Source: Pseudomonas mediterranea CFBP 5447
GTDB lineage: Bacteria; Pseudomonadota; Gammaproteobacteria; Pseudomonadales; Pseudomonadaceae
Direction of reading: 5' to 3'
Assembly (NCBI RefSeq): GCF_000774145.1
Contig: NZ_KN322987.1
Location: forward strand, 1,298,871-1,362,870
DNA length: 64,000 nt
Shown here: piece by piece, positions 8,208 to 17,395 of the stretch
Position numbering within the stretch: the first letter of the stretch is position 1
Layout: each line of letters begins with the position of its first letter
The notes under the pieces: model-generated
Seen by the model: only the letters and a program-made list of their open reading frames with translations
Database searches by the model: none
Told to the model about the DNA's origin: nothing
Position numbers and translations under genes: made by a program

Positions 8208-9533
8208 ATGAACACCCTCGCCCAACTCCGCGCCGGCCAGCTGTCAGGCATCACCCGGTTGGACCTGGCCTGTGGCCTGACGCAGTTCCCCCGGGAAATC
8301 TTCGACCTGGCGGACTCCCTCGAGATCCTCAACCTCAGCGGCAACCAGTTGGAAACCCTGCCCGATGACTTGCACCGGCTGACTCGGCTGCGGGTGCTGT
8401 TCTGCTCGGACAATCGCTTCACCGAACTGCCTGAATGCCTGGGCCGTTGTGCCGCGTTGACCATGGTCGGTTTCAAGGCCAACCGCATCGAGCGCGTCCC
8501 CGCCGCGGCCCTGCCGCCGCTGCTGCGCTGGCTGATCCTGACGGACAACCGCGTCAGCCAGTTGCCGGATGAACTGGGACGGCGTCCACATCTGCAAAAA
8601 CTGATGCTGGCCGGCAACCGCCTGCAGCAACTGCCCGCCAGCCTGGCCCAGTGTCACCGACTCGAGCTGCTGCGGATCGCCGCCAATCAATTGGACGATC
8701 TGCCGCAATGGTTGCTGGAACTGCCCCGCCTCAGTTGGCTCGCCTACGCCGGCAACCCGCTGGAAACCCAAGCCGACGAGGCTGCGCAGCGCAGCACGCC
8801 CCCCATCGACTGGGCACAACTGAGCCTGCAACAACCATTGGGCGAAGGCGCCTCGGGGGTGATTCATCAGGCGCTGTGGCAGGCGACAGGCCAACCGGCG
8901 CGAAACGTCGCGGTGAAGATGTACAAGGGCGAGATGACCAGCGACGGCTCGCCCCTGCATGAAATGCACGCCTGTATCACGGCGGGCCGACATCCGAACC
9001 TGATTGAAGTGTTAGGGCAGGTCGCCGGACATCCTGAAAAACAGGCCGGGCTGGTCATGGCGCTGATCGAGCCCAGCTATCGAAACCTGGCCGGGCTGCC
9101 GAGCCTGGCCTCCTGCACCCGCGACGTGTATGCCGACACGTTGCGCTTGAGCGCCAGCGCAGCCTTGCGTATCGCCCGGAGCATCGCCTCGGTGGCGGCA
9201 CACCTGCATCGTCAAGGCATCACCCACGGGGATTTGTACGGGCACAACGTCCTCTACAACGATCAGGGTGACTGCCTGTTGGGGGATTTTGGCGCGGCAT
9301 CTTTCCACGCCACCACAGACACCCCGCAAACCCGTGCATTGCAACGCATCGAAGTGCGGGCGTTCGGGATTCTGCTCGGTGAGTTACTGGCGCGGATCGA
9401 GCCGGGGAGTGATGAGGTGCAGCTTGCGACGCTACAGGCGTTGGAGGCGCGTTGCTGTCAGCCGGAGGTGCTGGCGCGGCCGGGATTCGAGGAGATTGAG
9501 CGGGTATTGGCCGGCAGCTTGGCCACCGGCTGA
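8208..9533 (+). CDS. Leucine-rich-repeat protein with C-terminal Ser/Thr-type protein kinase domain
   Basis: This 441-aa protein has LRR units at about residues 14-185 (LEILNLSGNQLETLP and similar, period about 23). A compact protein-kinase domain follows: glycine loop LGEGASGV 211-218, Lys237 in VAVK, Glu252, catalytic loop HGDLYGHN 340-347 and DFG 360-362. All core catalytic residues are present, so it should be active. There is no signal peptide or membrane segment, so it is expected in the cytoplasm. The ATG at 8208 precedes MNTLAQLR; the frame upstream to 8049 runs back into the previous gene. It stands alone, with repeat remnants on both sides. Substrates and signal are unknown. Confidence 0.88.
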   Translation: MNTLAQLRAGQLSGITRLDLACGLTQFPREIFDLADSLEILNLSGNQLETLPDDLHRLTRLRVLFCSDNRFTELPECLGRCAALTMVGFKANRIERVPAAALPPLLRWLILTDNRVSQLPDELGRRPHLQKLMLAGNRLQQLPASLAQCHRLELLRIAANQLDDLPQWLLELPRLSWLAYAGNPLETQADEAAQRSTPPIDWAQLSLQQPLGEGASGVIHQALWQATGQPARNVAVKMYKGEMTSDGSPLHEMHACITAGRHPNLIEVLGQVAGHPEKQAGLVMALIEPSYRNLAGLPSLASCTRDVYADTLRLSASAALRIARSIASVAAHLHRQGITHGDLYGHNVLYNDQGDCLLGDFGAASFHATTDTPQTRALQRIEVRAFGILLGELLARIEPGSDEVQLATLQALEARCCQPEVLARPGFEEIERVLAGSLATG

Positions 9534-9552
9534 TCGAACGCAGCTTGTCTCT

Positions 9553-9680
9553 GTGGCGAGGGGATTTATCCCCGTTGGGCTGCGTAGCAGCCCCTTGCCT
9601 CAACCTCGGTACACCTGATAAATCGAGTTGGCTGTCTTGGGGCCGCTACGCAGCCCAGCGGGGATAAATCCCCTCGCCAC
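9553..9680. repeat. Long imperfect inverted repeat (GTGGCGAGGGGATTTATCCCC family)
   Basis: Arms starting GTGGCGAGGGGATTTATCCC (from 9553) and ending in its reverse complement (to 9680) enclose a second inverted pair around GGGCTGCGTAGCAGCCCC and GGGGCCGCTACGCAGCCC. The same architecture recurs at 26131, 32871 and 55293, with half copies near 8140 and 49981. It separates two convergent genes and could act as a transcription-ending hairpin. Confidence 0.85.
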
Positions 9681-9711
9681 AAAGGACAATCTCGCCTCTC
9701 AGGGAATCCCT

Positions 9712-10416
9712 TTAACCCGCCAACCCGACAAACATATCCTGCACGTCATCGTGGTTGTCGAGGCCTTCAAGGAACGCTTCGACTTCGGCCATCTGCTCGT
9801 CGGTCAGGCCGCTGACCGGGTTTTTCGGCTGGTAGCCCAGTTTGGCGGACAACACCGTGAAGCCCTGGGCCGGCAGCGCTTTCTGCACGGCGTCGAGGTC
9901 GGCCGCATCGGTGATGAACAACGTCGCGCCCTCTTCGCCCGGTTCGAAATCCTGGGCACCGGCCTCGATGGCGGCCATTTCCGGATCGGCGTCCGGGCTG
10001 TCCGGGGCGGCCTCGATCATGCCGACATGGTTGAAGTCCCAGGCCACCGAACCCGAAGCGCCCAACTGGCCCTTGCGGAACGCGACGCGGATTTCGGCCA
10101 CGGTACGGTTGATGTTGTCGGTCACGCATTCAACGATCAGCGGCACCTGGTGCGGCGCAAACCCTTCGTAGGTCACACGGTGGTACTGCACGGTCTCGCC
10201 GAGCTGGCCCGAACCTTTCTTGATCGCGCGCTCCAGGGTCTCGCGGGGCATCGACGCCTTCTTCGCCTGCTCGACCACCAGCCGCAGGTGCGCATTAGTC
10301 GCCACGTCGGCGCCGTTGCGCGCGGCAATGGTGATTTCCTTCACCAGCTTGCCGAAGATCTTGCCCTTGGCGTTGGCAGCCGCCTCTTTGTGTTTAACCT
10401 TCCACTGTGCGCCCAT
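9712..10416 (-). CDS. YebC/PmpR-family protein (YeeN-like)
   Basis: This 234-aa cytoplasmic protein has the YebC/PmpR (TACO1) signature: N-terminal KGKIFGKLVKEITIAAR, then PRETLERAIKKG and an acidic C-terminal domain. Members are annotated as DNA-binding regulators and, more recently, as ribosome-associated factors that relieve stalling. The sequence starts MGAQWKVKHKEAAANAKGK, like the shorter YeeN branch, so this may be a paralogue of the canonical yebC usually found next to ruvC. The ATG at 10416 is preferred over a GTG one codon earlier because AGAGAG then sits at normal spacing. Confidence 0.88.
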   Translation of the reverse strand: MGAQWKVKHKEAAANAKGKIFGKLVKEITIAARNGADVATNAHLRLVVEQAKKASMPRETLERAIKKGSGQLGETVQYHRVTYEGFAPHQVPLIVECVTDNINRTVAEIRVAFRKGQLGASGSVAWDFNHVGMIEAAPDSPDADPEMAAIEAGAQDFEPGEEGATLFITDAADLDAVQKALPAQGFTVLSAKLGYQPKNPVSGLTDEQMAEVEAFLEGLDNHDDVQDMFVGLAG

Positions 10417-10634
10417 CACTCACTCTCTTGTCTGACGCGCCAAGACATCTGCCGGCCGGCGCTGTGGCGCAAGTTTATACGGCCTAAACCGGCTGATCGA
10501 CCAAAAAATGCGCCCCGGCGAATCGACATTTTCACAACATGCTGTAGGCAGTTTCCGAAATAGCGATTCAAGAGCACCCTTTCGCCCCGCGGTTTCGTAC
10601 CCTCGCGACTTCTTCTCTTCAAGTAAGCACCGCG

Positions 10635-12041
10635 ATGCGCAACGACACGGAAAGCCCCTTCAGCCTGACTCTCACGCAAAGCGACCTGCGCCTGCAAGTG
10701 CTGCGGTTCAGCGGTCGGGAGGCCCTCAACCAGCCGTACCGCTTCGACCTGGAACTGATCGGCCTCGCGCCGCCGATCAATCCCGACACGCTGCTGGGGC
10801 AACCGGCATTCCTGCGCCTGGACGGTGAATCCGGTGTACATGGCATCGTCCACAGCGTCAGCCTGAGCGCCCATGCACCGCACCGTATCGGCTATCGCCT
10901 GACGCTGGTTCCCCATCTCCAGCGTCTGGAGCAGGGTCCGAGACGACGGGTTTTCCATCAGCTCAGCGTCGTGCAGATACTGCAACGCCTGCTGGAAGAC
11001 AACGCCGTGCCCGCCCACAGCTACCGTTTCGAACTGCCCCACGGACAGTACCCATCCCGCCCGTTCTGTATCCAGTACGAGGAAAGCGACCTGGAGCTGT
11101 TGCAACGGCTATGCGAGCAAGAAGGTATTCATTACCACTTCGAACACTCCCCGTCCGGCCATGTCCTGGTGTTCGCCGAAGATCCCAAGAGTTTCCCGGC
11201 GCGGGCGATCGAGCTTGCACTGGGTACACAAGCCGATGAGCACCCGGCACTCGAGCGACTGTACCAACGTCACCACCCGACGACGCCTGCCCTGCCCGGC
11301 CGCTTCGCCGAGCGGGCAACGTCGCCCGCCGAAACCGGTGCCGCGAATCATGGGTTCAACGGCACCGATCACGAAGCGATGCGGAGCAATCCAGCGTCAG
11401 CTCATGCTTATCAGATCGGGCGCCGGAACCTGGAGCGGCTGCGCTGCCGGCAACGGGAAATCCACGGCCACAGCACGCAACCGGCCCTGCGTAGTGGTCG
11501 CATCGTGCAGATCGGTGAGCACCCGATATCGACGTTCAACGATCAATGGCTGGTTGTCGAGGTCCAGCATCGCGGCAGGCAGTTTTCGATCCTGGAAGCG
11601 AATCAGCCGCCTGTGTCGTCGGCCAGGGATTATCGGAACACGTTCTCGGCCATCCCCTGGTCCAGCGTGTTCAGGCCTGCCCTCAAACACCCCCGGCCGA
11701 GCATTCCCGGCTACCACGTGGCACATGTCCTCGGTCCTGCCGGGCGGCCGGCGGAGCCCGATGAGCGAGGTCAGGTCCGGGTCAGCTTGTGGAGCCCGGG
11801 TGACGAAGGCATCCCCCTGCCCATGTCACGCTTGAGCCTCCACGACAGCCCGCCCCTGATGGCCGGCAGTGAAGTGCTGGTGAGCTTTCTCGACGGCGAT
11901 CCCGACCGGCCGGTGCTGTACCCGGGCGGCCTCGATAGCGGTGGCCGGCGCAACATGGCGTCGAAAAAACCGCCACCGGGCAACAGCGACGTCAGGCTGT
12001 TGTTCGACTGGCTGCTGAACCCTCCGGACACAACACCCTGA
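10635..12041 (+). CDS. Short orphan VgrG-type spike protein (type VI secretion)
   Basis: This 468-aa protein contains the gp27-like N-terminal domain of VgrG (SLTLTQSDLRLQVLRFSGRE, then the FCIQYEESDLELLQRLCEQEG block at about 135-160). A gp5-like OB segment follows near the end (DERGQVRVSLWSPGDEG, about 375-391, and LVSFLDGDPDRPVLYPG). The repeat-rich beta-helix needle found in standard VgrGs of 600 aa or more is absent, as is any effector extension. No hcp, tss genes, PAAR or immunity pair is nearby. It could be a degenerate spike, a scaffold for short adaptors or part of a dispersed system. Confidence 0.85.
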   Translation: MRNDTESPFSLTLTQSDLRLQVLRFSGREALNQPYRFDLELIGLAPPINPDTLLGQPAFLRLDGESGVHGIVHSVSLSAHAPHRIGYRLTLVPHLQRLEQGPRRRVFHQLSVVQILQRLLEDNAVPAHSYRFELPHGQYPSRPFCIQYEESDLELLQRLCEQEGIHYHFEHSPSGHVLVFAEDPKSFPARAIELALGTQADEHPALERLYQRHHPTTPALPGRFAERATSPAETGAANHGFNGTDHEAMRSNPASAHAYQIGRRNLERLRCRQREIHGHSTQPALRSGRIVQIGEHPISTFNDQWLVVEVQHRGRQFSILEANQPPVSSARDYRNTFSAIPWSSVFRPALKHPRPSIPGYHVAHVLGPAGRPAEPDERGQVRVSLWSPGDEGIPLPMSRLSLHDSPPLMAGSEVLVSFLDGDPDRPVLYPGGLDSGGRRNMASKKPPPGNSDVRLLFDWLLNPPDTTP

Positions 12042-12197
12042 TCCGCCAGCGAGTACCGCAGCCGGTCAGGGGGCGCAAACCGGGGTTCGTATGGATAAAA
12101 CCTGATCCGGCTCATGCAAACCCAGCGAAACGGGCTTACAGTAGCAGCACAACGCCGCACGAGACGGCGCTTTACCCTGATGTCTGGAGATACCCGC

Positions 12198-12746
12198 ATG
12201 CCCTGGAAAAATTCCGAAAACCGCTACAGTACCGTCACGATCACCTTGCACTGGTTGATGCTGGTGCTGCTGGCTGTGGTTTATGCCTGCATAGAATTTC
12301 GCGGGATCTTCCCCAAGGGCAGCGGCGGTCGAACCCTGATCAAGGAAGCCCACTTCATGCTCGGCCTGACCGTGTTCCTGCTGGTCTGGCTGCGCCTGTT
12401 CGCCCGCAGCGTGGGCAAGGCACCGGCCATCTTTCCGGCTTCGCCCGTCTGGCAGACCTTCCTTGCGCGCCTGATGCACTGGGCGCTGTACCTGTTCATG
12501 ATTGCCATGCCGCTGCTGGGCTGGCTGATCACCAGCGCCGAAGGGCATCAGGTGATGTTCTACGGTTTCGACCTGCCGCTGCTGGTCGATCAGGACAAGG
12601 CATTCGCCAAGCAGCTGGAAGGCTGGCATGTGCTGGGCGGCACCATCGGCTACTGGTTGATCGGCCTGCATGCCCTGGCGGGGCTGTATCACCACTACAT
12701 CGTGCGCGACAACACGTTGCTGCGGATGATGCCGAAGCGCGGCTGA
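12198..12746 (+). CDS. Cytochrome b561 family protein
   Basis: This 182-aa inner-membrane di-haem b-type cytochrome has four hydrophobic helices. Candidate haem histidines lie in LHWLM (first helix), EAHFML (second), MHWALYLFM (third) and LHALAGLYHHY (fourth). Homologues such as CybB oxidise ubiquinol, and CybB passes electrons to superoxide. The ATG at 12198 is chosen because GGAG lies 8 bp upstream. The longer frame from 12114 adds a basic non-family extension. It stands alone and is convergent with the next gene. Confidence 0.9.
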   Translation: MPWKNSENRYSTVTITLHWLMLVLLAVVYACIEFRGIFPKGSGGRTLIKEAHFMLGLTVFLLVWLRLFARSVGKAPAIFPASPVWQTFLARLMHWALYLFMIAMPLLGWLITSAEGHQVMFYGFDLPLLVDQDKAFAKQLEGWHVLGGTIGYWLIGLHALAGLYHHYIVRDNTLLRMMPKRG

Positions 12747-12752
12747 CGGCGC

Positions 12753-13661
12753 TCACTCAACCCCCCGGCGGCCTTGCAAGCCGCCGGTGTGGACGAAAAT
12801 CAGGCGTGCGCCTCGAGCAAACCGGCCAGCCTCGACCTGCGCCTTGAGCATCATCAACGCCTTGCCGGTGTAGAGCGGCTCCAGTTCGATTGCGTGGGTG
12901 GCATCGATGAAGTCCCTCAGTAGCGCGTCGACCCGGGCGAAGCCGCCACGGCTACCGTCGAGCAATTCATAACGTGGGTCGGTAATGCCTGCCTCGCGCA
13001 CGATGTTTTCGACCTGTTGCGCTACGCCGTGGTCCTCGGGCACCGCGAGCACACCATGGACCGGATGCGCGCCCGCTTCGGCCAACACCAGCCCCGCCAG
13101 CGACGTTCCGGTGCCGCAAGCCAGCCACCAGCCGTGATAATCCGTCCAACCCAATGCCGCCAGCTGCTTGCGGGCGCTGGTCACCCAGGCCTTGCAGCCC
13201 TGCGCGCCCGGCAAGCCTGAGCCACCTTCGGGCACCGGATGCAGGTGGGGATACCGCGCCTGCCAGGTTGCCCAGAAATCCGCGGCGTGCCGCTCCCGAT
13301 AGCCGCCATATCCCAACCAGTGCAGCTCCATGCCGAATGCTTGCAGGTCGAGTATTGTCGGTGTTTCCCGAGGATGGCCACGCACCAGCCCGACCGTTGG
13401 AAAACCAAAGCGCTTGCCGGCGGCGGCCAGTGCGTGCAGGTGGTTGGAATAGGCGCCGCCCAGGCTCATGATCCCCTCGGCACCGGCCTCGTGGGCGGCG
13501 CGCACATGATGAATCAGCTTGAACCACTTGTTGCCGCTGATCAGTGGATCGATCCGATCCAGGCGCAACACCGCCACTTCGACACCGGCGCGGGTGAGCC
13601 AATCCAGATGCAGGAGTTCGAGTTTAGGGTTGGGGTGCCAATCAAGGGCAGGAAGAAGCAT
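12753..13661 (-). CDS. PLP-dependent ACC deaminase / D-cysteine desulfhydrase family protein
   Basis: This 302-aa fold-type II PLP enzyme has its Schiff-base lysine in SGNKWFKL (Lys45). SLGGAYSNHLHALAAAG at about 66-82 is the substrate and cofactor loop, and ACGTGTSLAGL at about 181-191 is the phosphate-binding loop. The family includes ACC deaminase (AcdS) and D-cysteine desulfhydrase (DcyD), which are hard to separate by eye. Compared with AcdS of about 338 residues this protein is short, which favours desulfhydrase or another activity. It is a single gene ended by a REP pair upstream of its start. Confidence 0.87.
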   Translation of the reverse strand: MLLPALDWHPNPKLELLHLDWLTRAGVEVAVLRLDRIDPLISGNKWFKLIHHVRAAHEAGAEGIMSLGGAYSNHLHALAAAGKRFGFPTVGLVRGHPRETPTILDLQAFGMELHWLGYGGYRERHAADFWATWQARYPHLHPVPEGGSGLPGAQGCKAWVTSARKQLAALGWTDYHGWWLACGTGTSLAGLVLAEAGAHPVHGVLAVPEDHGVAQQVENIVREAGITDPRYELLDGSRGGFARVDALLRDFIDATHAIELEPLYTGKALMMLKAQVEAGRFARGARLIFVHTGGLQGRRGVE

Positions 13662-13744
13662 TGCGAGCAGGCCCGACGCGAAGAGGCCCGCATTCTAACA
13701 GGCGGTCACGGATGGCCGCAGATTCAGCCTCACCACATCCCCCT

Positions 13745-13833
13745 GTGGGAGCGAGCCTGCTCGCGATAGCGGTGGTCCAGTCGACAGAAATGTCGGATGT
13801 GCCGCCGTCATCGCGAGCAGGCTCGCTCCCACA
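13745..13833. repeat. REP pair
   Basis: GTGGGAGCGAGCCTGCTCGC at 13745 and its inverted partner ending at 13833 lie between two minus-strand genes. The intervening sequence is about 40 bp. Confidence 0.9.
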
Positions 13834-13849
13834 GGGGATCTGCGCCCCC

Positions 13850-15889
13850 TTACAACTGCGCCGCCAACCGCGAACCCTGGTTGATGGCCCGCTTGGCATC
13901 CAGTTCCGCCGCTACGTCGGCGCCGCCGATGAGGTGGACGGTCTGACCCGCCGCTTCCAGGCCTTCCTGCAATTCACGCAACGGATCCTGGCCGGCACAG
14001 ATCACGATGTTGTCCACCGCCAGCACCTGCGGCTCGCCGCTGTCGCCGATACGGATGTGCAGGCCTTCGTCGTCGATCTTCAGGTACTCGACACTGTTGA
14101 GCATCTGTACCTGCTTGTTCTTCAGCCCCGTGCGATGGATCCAGCCGGTGGTCTTGCCCAGGCCGTCACCGACCTTGGAAGTCTTGCGCTGCAACAGGAA
14201 CACCTGCCGCGCCGGTGCATGGGGCTCGGCCTTGATCCCGGCCACGCCGCCGCGTGCCTGGAGCTGGGTGTCGATCCCCCACTCCTTCCAGAACGCCTCG
14301 CGGTCCTGGCTGGTGGCGACGCCCTGGTGCACCAGGAACTCCGACACGTCAAAGCCGATACCACCGGCGCCGATCACCGCCACGCTGCGGCCCACCGGCT
14401 TGCGCTGCAGAATCACGTCCAGGTAGCTCAGTACCTTGGCATGCTCCACACCGGGAATCGCCGGCACCCGCGGTGCAATCCCCGTGGCGAGGATGATCTC
14501 GTCGTAACCGCCTGCCACCAATTGCTCCACATCCACACGGGTGTCGAGGCACAGCTCGACATGGGTGGTCTGCAGCTTGCGCTTGAAGTAACGCAGGGTC
14601 TCGAAGAATTCTTCCTTGCCCGGCACGCGCTTGGCGACATTGAACTGGCCGCCGATCTCGCTGGCCGAATCGAACAGCGTCACCTGATGCCCTCGCTCGG
14701 CCGCCACCGTGGCCGCGGACAACCCGGCGGGGCCGGCGCCGACCACGGCAATTTTCTTCACCTGGGTGACCGGCAGGTAGTTGAGTTCGGTTTCATGGCA
14801 GGCCCGCGGGTTCACCAGGCAACTGGTCAGCTTGCCGCCGAAGGTGTGATCGAGGCAGGCCTGGTTGCAGCCGATGCAGGTATTGATTTCATCCGCCCGG
14901 CCAGCGGCAGCCTTGTTGACGAAATCCGGATCTGCCAGGAACGGCCGTGCCATGGAGACCATGTCGGCGTCGCGCTCGGCGAGGATCTGCTCGGCCACTT
15001 CCGGCGTGTTGATGCGGTTGGTGGTGATCAGCGGAATGCTCACCGAACCGCGCAGCTTGGCCGTGACCTTGCTGAACGCCGCCCGGGGAACCTTGGTGGC
15101 GATGGTGGGGATGCGTGCCTCGTGCCAGCCGATACCGGTGTTGATAATCGTCGCGCCGGCCTGCTCGATAGCCTTGGCCAACTGGACGATTTCCTCCCAG
15201 GAGCTGCCGCCCTCCACCAGGTCGAGCATCGACAGGCGAAAAATGATGATGAAGTTCGGCCCTACCGCCTCGCGCACCCGACGCACGATTTCCACCGGCA
15301 GGCGCATGCGGTTTTCATAGCTGCCGCCCCAACGGTCGGTACGGTGGTTGGTGTGAGCCGCCAGGAACTGGTTAATGAAATACCCTTCCGAGCCCATGAT
15401 CTCGACGCCGTCGTATTCGGCTTGCTGGGCCAGCTTTGAGCAAGTGACGAAGTCGCTGATCTGTTTCTCGATCCCCTCCTCGTCAAGTTCCTTGGGCTTG
15501 AACGGATTGATCGGCGCCTGGATCGCGCTAGGCGCCACTTGCTTGGGGCTGTAGGCGTAGCGTCCGGCGTGGAGGATCTGCATGCAGAGCTTGCCACCGG
15601 CCTCATGAACGGCCCGGGTGACGATCCGGTGCTTGAGCGCTTCTTCTTCGGTGGTCAGCTTGGCGGCGCCGGAATACACGCCGCCCTCGTCGTTCGGCGC
15701 AATCCCGCCGGTCACCATCAGGCCTACGCCGCCACGGGCACGCTCGGCAAAATACGCCGCCATGCGTTCGAAACCACCGGGCTTTTCCTCAAGCCCCGTG
15801 TGCATCGACCCCATCAGGGTACGGTTGCGCAGCGTGGTAAAACCCAGGTCCAACGGGGCCAGCAGATGCGGGTAGTGAGGGGCGGTCAT
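13850..15889 (-). CDS. fadH: NADPH-dependent 2,4-dienoyl-CoA reductase
   Basis: This 679-aa enzyme has the same architecture and length as E. coli FadH (about 670). It has an N-terminal Old Yellow Enzyme TIM barrel binding FMN (TAPHYPHLLAPLDLG onward), a cysteine cluster for the 4Fe-4S centre (CIGCNQACLDHTF and a following CLVNP, about residues 335-360), then FAD and NADPH Rossmann domains (AVVGAGPAGLSAA and VAVIGAGGIGFDV). It removes the 4,5 double bond of 2,4-dienoyl-CoA during beta-oxidation of unsaturated fatty acids. The ATG at 15889 is preferred because the GTG four codons earlier overlaps the GGAG ribosome site. Confidence 0.95.
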   Translation of the reverse strand: MTAPHYPHLLAPLDLGFTTLRNRTLMGSMHTGLEEKPGGFERMAAYFAERARGGVGLMVTGGIAPNDEGGVYSGAAKLTTEEEALKHRIVTRAVHEAGGKLCMQILHAGRYAYSPKQVAPSAIQAPINPFKPKELDEEGIEKQISDFVTCSKLAQQAEYDGVEIMGSEGYFINQFLAAHTNHRTDRWGGSYENRMRLPVEIVRRVREAVGPNFIIIFRLSMLDLVEGGSSWEEIVQLAKAIEQAGATIINTGIGWHEARIPTIATKVPRAAFSKVTAKLRGSVSIPLITTNRINTPEVAEQILAERDADMVSMARPFLADPDFVNKAAAGRADEINTCIGCNQACLDHTFGGKLTSCLVNPRACHETELNYLPVTQVKKIAVVGAGPAGLSAATVAAERGHQVTLFDSASEIGGQFNVAKRVPGKEEFFETLRYFKRKLQTTHVELCLDTRVDVEQLVAGGYDEIILATGIAPRVPAIPGVEHAKVLSYLDVILQRKPVGRSVAVIGAGGIGFDVSEFLVHQGVATSQDREAFWKEWGIDTQLQARGGVAGIKAEPHAPARQVFLLQRKTSKVGDGLGKTTGWIHRTGLKNKQVQMLNSVEYLKIDDEGLHIRIGDSGEPQVLAVDNIVICAGQDPLRELQEGLEAAGQTVHLIGGADVAAELDAKRAINQGSRLAAQL

Positions 15890-16139
15890 CGGTAACTCCA
15901 CAACGGGCGATCACGGAAAGTGCGGAAGCTCTATGGCCTCCATCAGTCATGCCCACAGCCTAAAAGCCGGGACAACCGCGCTCAATGACCGAAACTGACA
16001 ACCTATTGATCCAAATGTGCAGCGATCCAGTACCAATGGAGGAGCGCACCCAGGTGACTCCCAGTGGAACGGGCCAGTCCCATGTTTAGTGGCCCAAGCG
16101 GCTGAACAAAAGACCATTCCAACCAGACAGGCCGCTCGC

Positions 16140-17369
16140 ATGCATCCCCAACGAAAAGCCCTGCACAACGAACTGCACGCCCGCCCATCGCTGTACTTCG
16201 ACGAACCGGCCCATGTCTTCCATCTGGCGTTCCTGGGTGACAGCGCCCAGTGCACGACCCTACTCGAGCGGCTATGCCCCGCAGACGTGCTGGATCAAGC
16301 CGCCCAGGGCATTACCCGGATCGACGGATACCCGCTCAAGTGGGAACGCCACGCCGAGTTCTTCACCCTGACCCTGGTGGTGCCTGCCAGCAGTCACGAA
16401 CTGCAGTGGAGCACGCTGCCTGAATGCCTGGCGCGGGGTATCGAAGGTCACGCTCGACAGATCATCAATTCGGTCCAGGTGGTGGTGCGCTCGGAAGACG
16501 GACTCGACCTGTCCGGCTACGGCTTCAAAGATCCCTGCGGCTCGAGCGTGGGAGGTGGCGACGCCATGGTCTGGAGCGACTTTCGCCTCACCGAGGACGG
16601 CACCAACCGCTTCCTGTTCATCAATCGGCGGCTCAACGCCTATCGCCAGGGGCGCATGATCCGGCGTCTGCTCGAAATCGAAACCTATCGCATGATGGCG
16701 TCCTTGTCCCTCAGTGTCGCCAAGGCGCTGGACCCGCAACTGAACGAGTTCGACCGCAGCCTGGTGACACTCTCCGAACACAACGCCAATGCCAGCGGCG
16801 TGCACGCCAAGGCCTTGCTGGAGGACATCGCGCAACTGTCTCGCCGGATCGTCGGCAGCTCGGTGAAAAATCGCCACCGTTTCAGCGCCACCCGGGCCTA
16901 CGCACAATTGGTATTCGAGCGCCTGGCCGAGTTGCGTGAAAGCCATCTGGGCGACTGCCAGAGGCTGGGCGTGTTTATCGAGCGACGCTTCAAGCCGACC
17001 GTGCGCTATTGCGCGGCGACCGAGCAGCGTCTGGAACAACTGGCCATGAGCGTTGCCAACCTGGGCGACTTGCTCCAGGCGCGGGTACAAGTGGAAATGG
17101 AAGACCAGAACGCGGAGATTCTGCGCAGTCTCAATGCCCGGGCCGATGCACAGATCAAGATCCAGCGGGCGGTGGAAGGGCTGTCGATCATTGCCATCAC
17201 CTACTACCTGATCAACCTGTTCAAGCTGGTCTATAGCGGATTGCATACGCTGGGTGCGGACCTATCGGCGCGCGAAGCATTGCTGGGGATGGCGCCACCG
17301 GTGCTGTTGATCATGTTGTTGATCATGTTGTTGATCATGCTGCGGATCAGAAAGGCCAAGAATCACTAA
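16140..17369 (+). CDS. DUF3422 family membrane-anchored protein
   Basis: This 409-aa protein has the DUF3422 opening (MHPQRKALHNELHARPSLYF), a long soluble region with helical, likely coiled-coil character at about 200-360, and two C-terminal hydrophobic segments (AVEGLSIIAITYYLINLFKLVYSG is cut here only by description; then a Leu-Ile-Met repeat). The function of the family is unknown. The ATG at 16140 is chosen for family similarity although the Shine-Dalgarno site is weak. The last helix is encoded by a 12-bp unit (CTGTTGATCATG, TTGTTGATCATG twice) at 17304-17339. Confidence 0.85.
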   Translation: MHPQRKALHNELHARPSLYFDEPAHVFHLAFLGDSAQCTTLLERLCPADVLDQAAQGITRIDGYPLKWERHAEFFTLTLVVPASSHELQWSTLPECLARGIEGHARQIINSVQVVVRSEDGLDLSGYGFKDPCGSSVGGGDAMVWSDFRLTEDGTNRFLFINRRLNAYRQGRMIRRLLEIETYRMMASLSLSVAKALDPQLNEFDRSLVTLSEHNANASGVHAKALLEDIAQLSRRIVGSSVKNRHRFSATRAYAQLVFERLAELRESHLGDCQRLGVFIERRFKPTVRYCAATEQRLEQLAMSVANLGDLLQARVQVEMEDQNAEILRSLNARADAQIKIQRAVEGLSIIAITYYLINLFKLVYSGLHTLGADLSAREALLGMAPPVLLIMLLIMLLIMLRIRKAKNH

Positions 17370-17395
17370 GTGTGAAAGCCTGACCATTGCCCATC

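Noticed and set aside
10635..12746. Type VI secretion gene cluster
   Set aside because: Only one short VgrG is present; there is no hcp, tss, PAAR, effector or immunity gene within the window.
13661..15439. 592-aa plus-strand frame opposite fadH
   Set aside because: It begins in a REP element and is antisense to fadH; no domain is recognisable.
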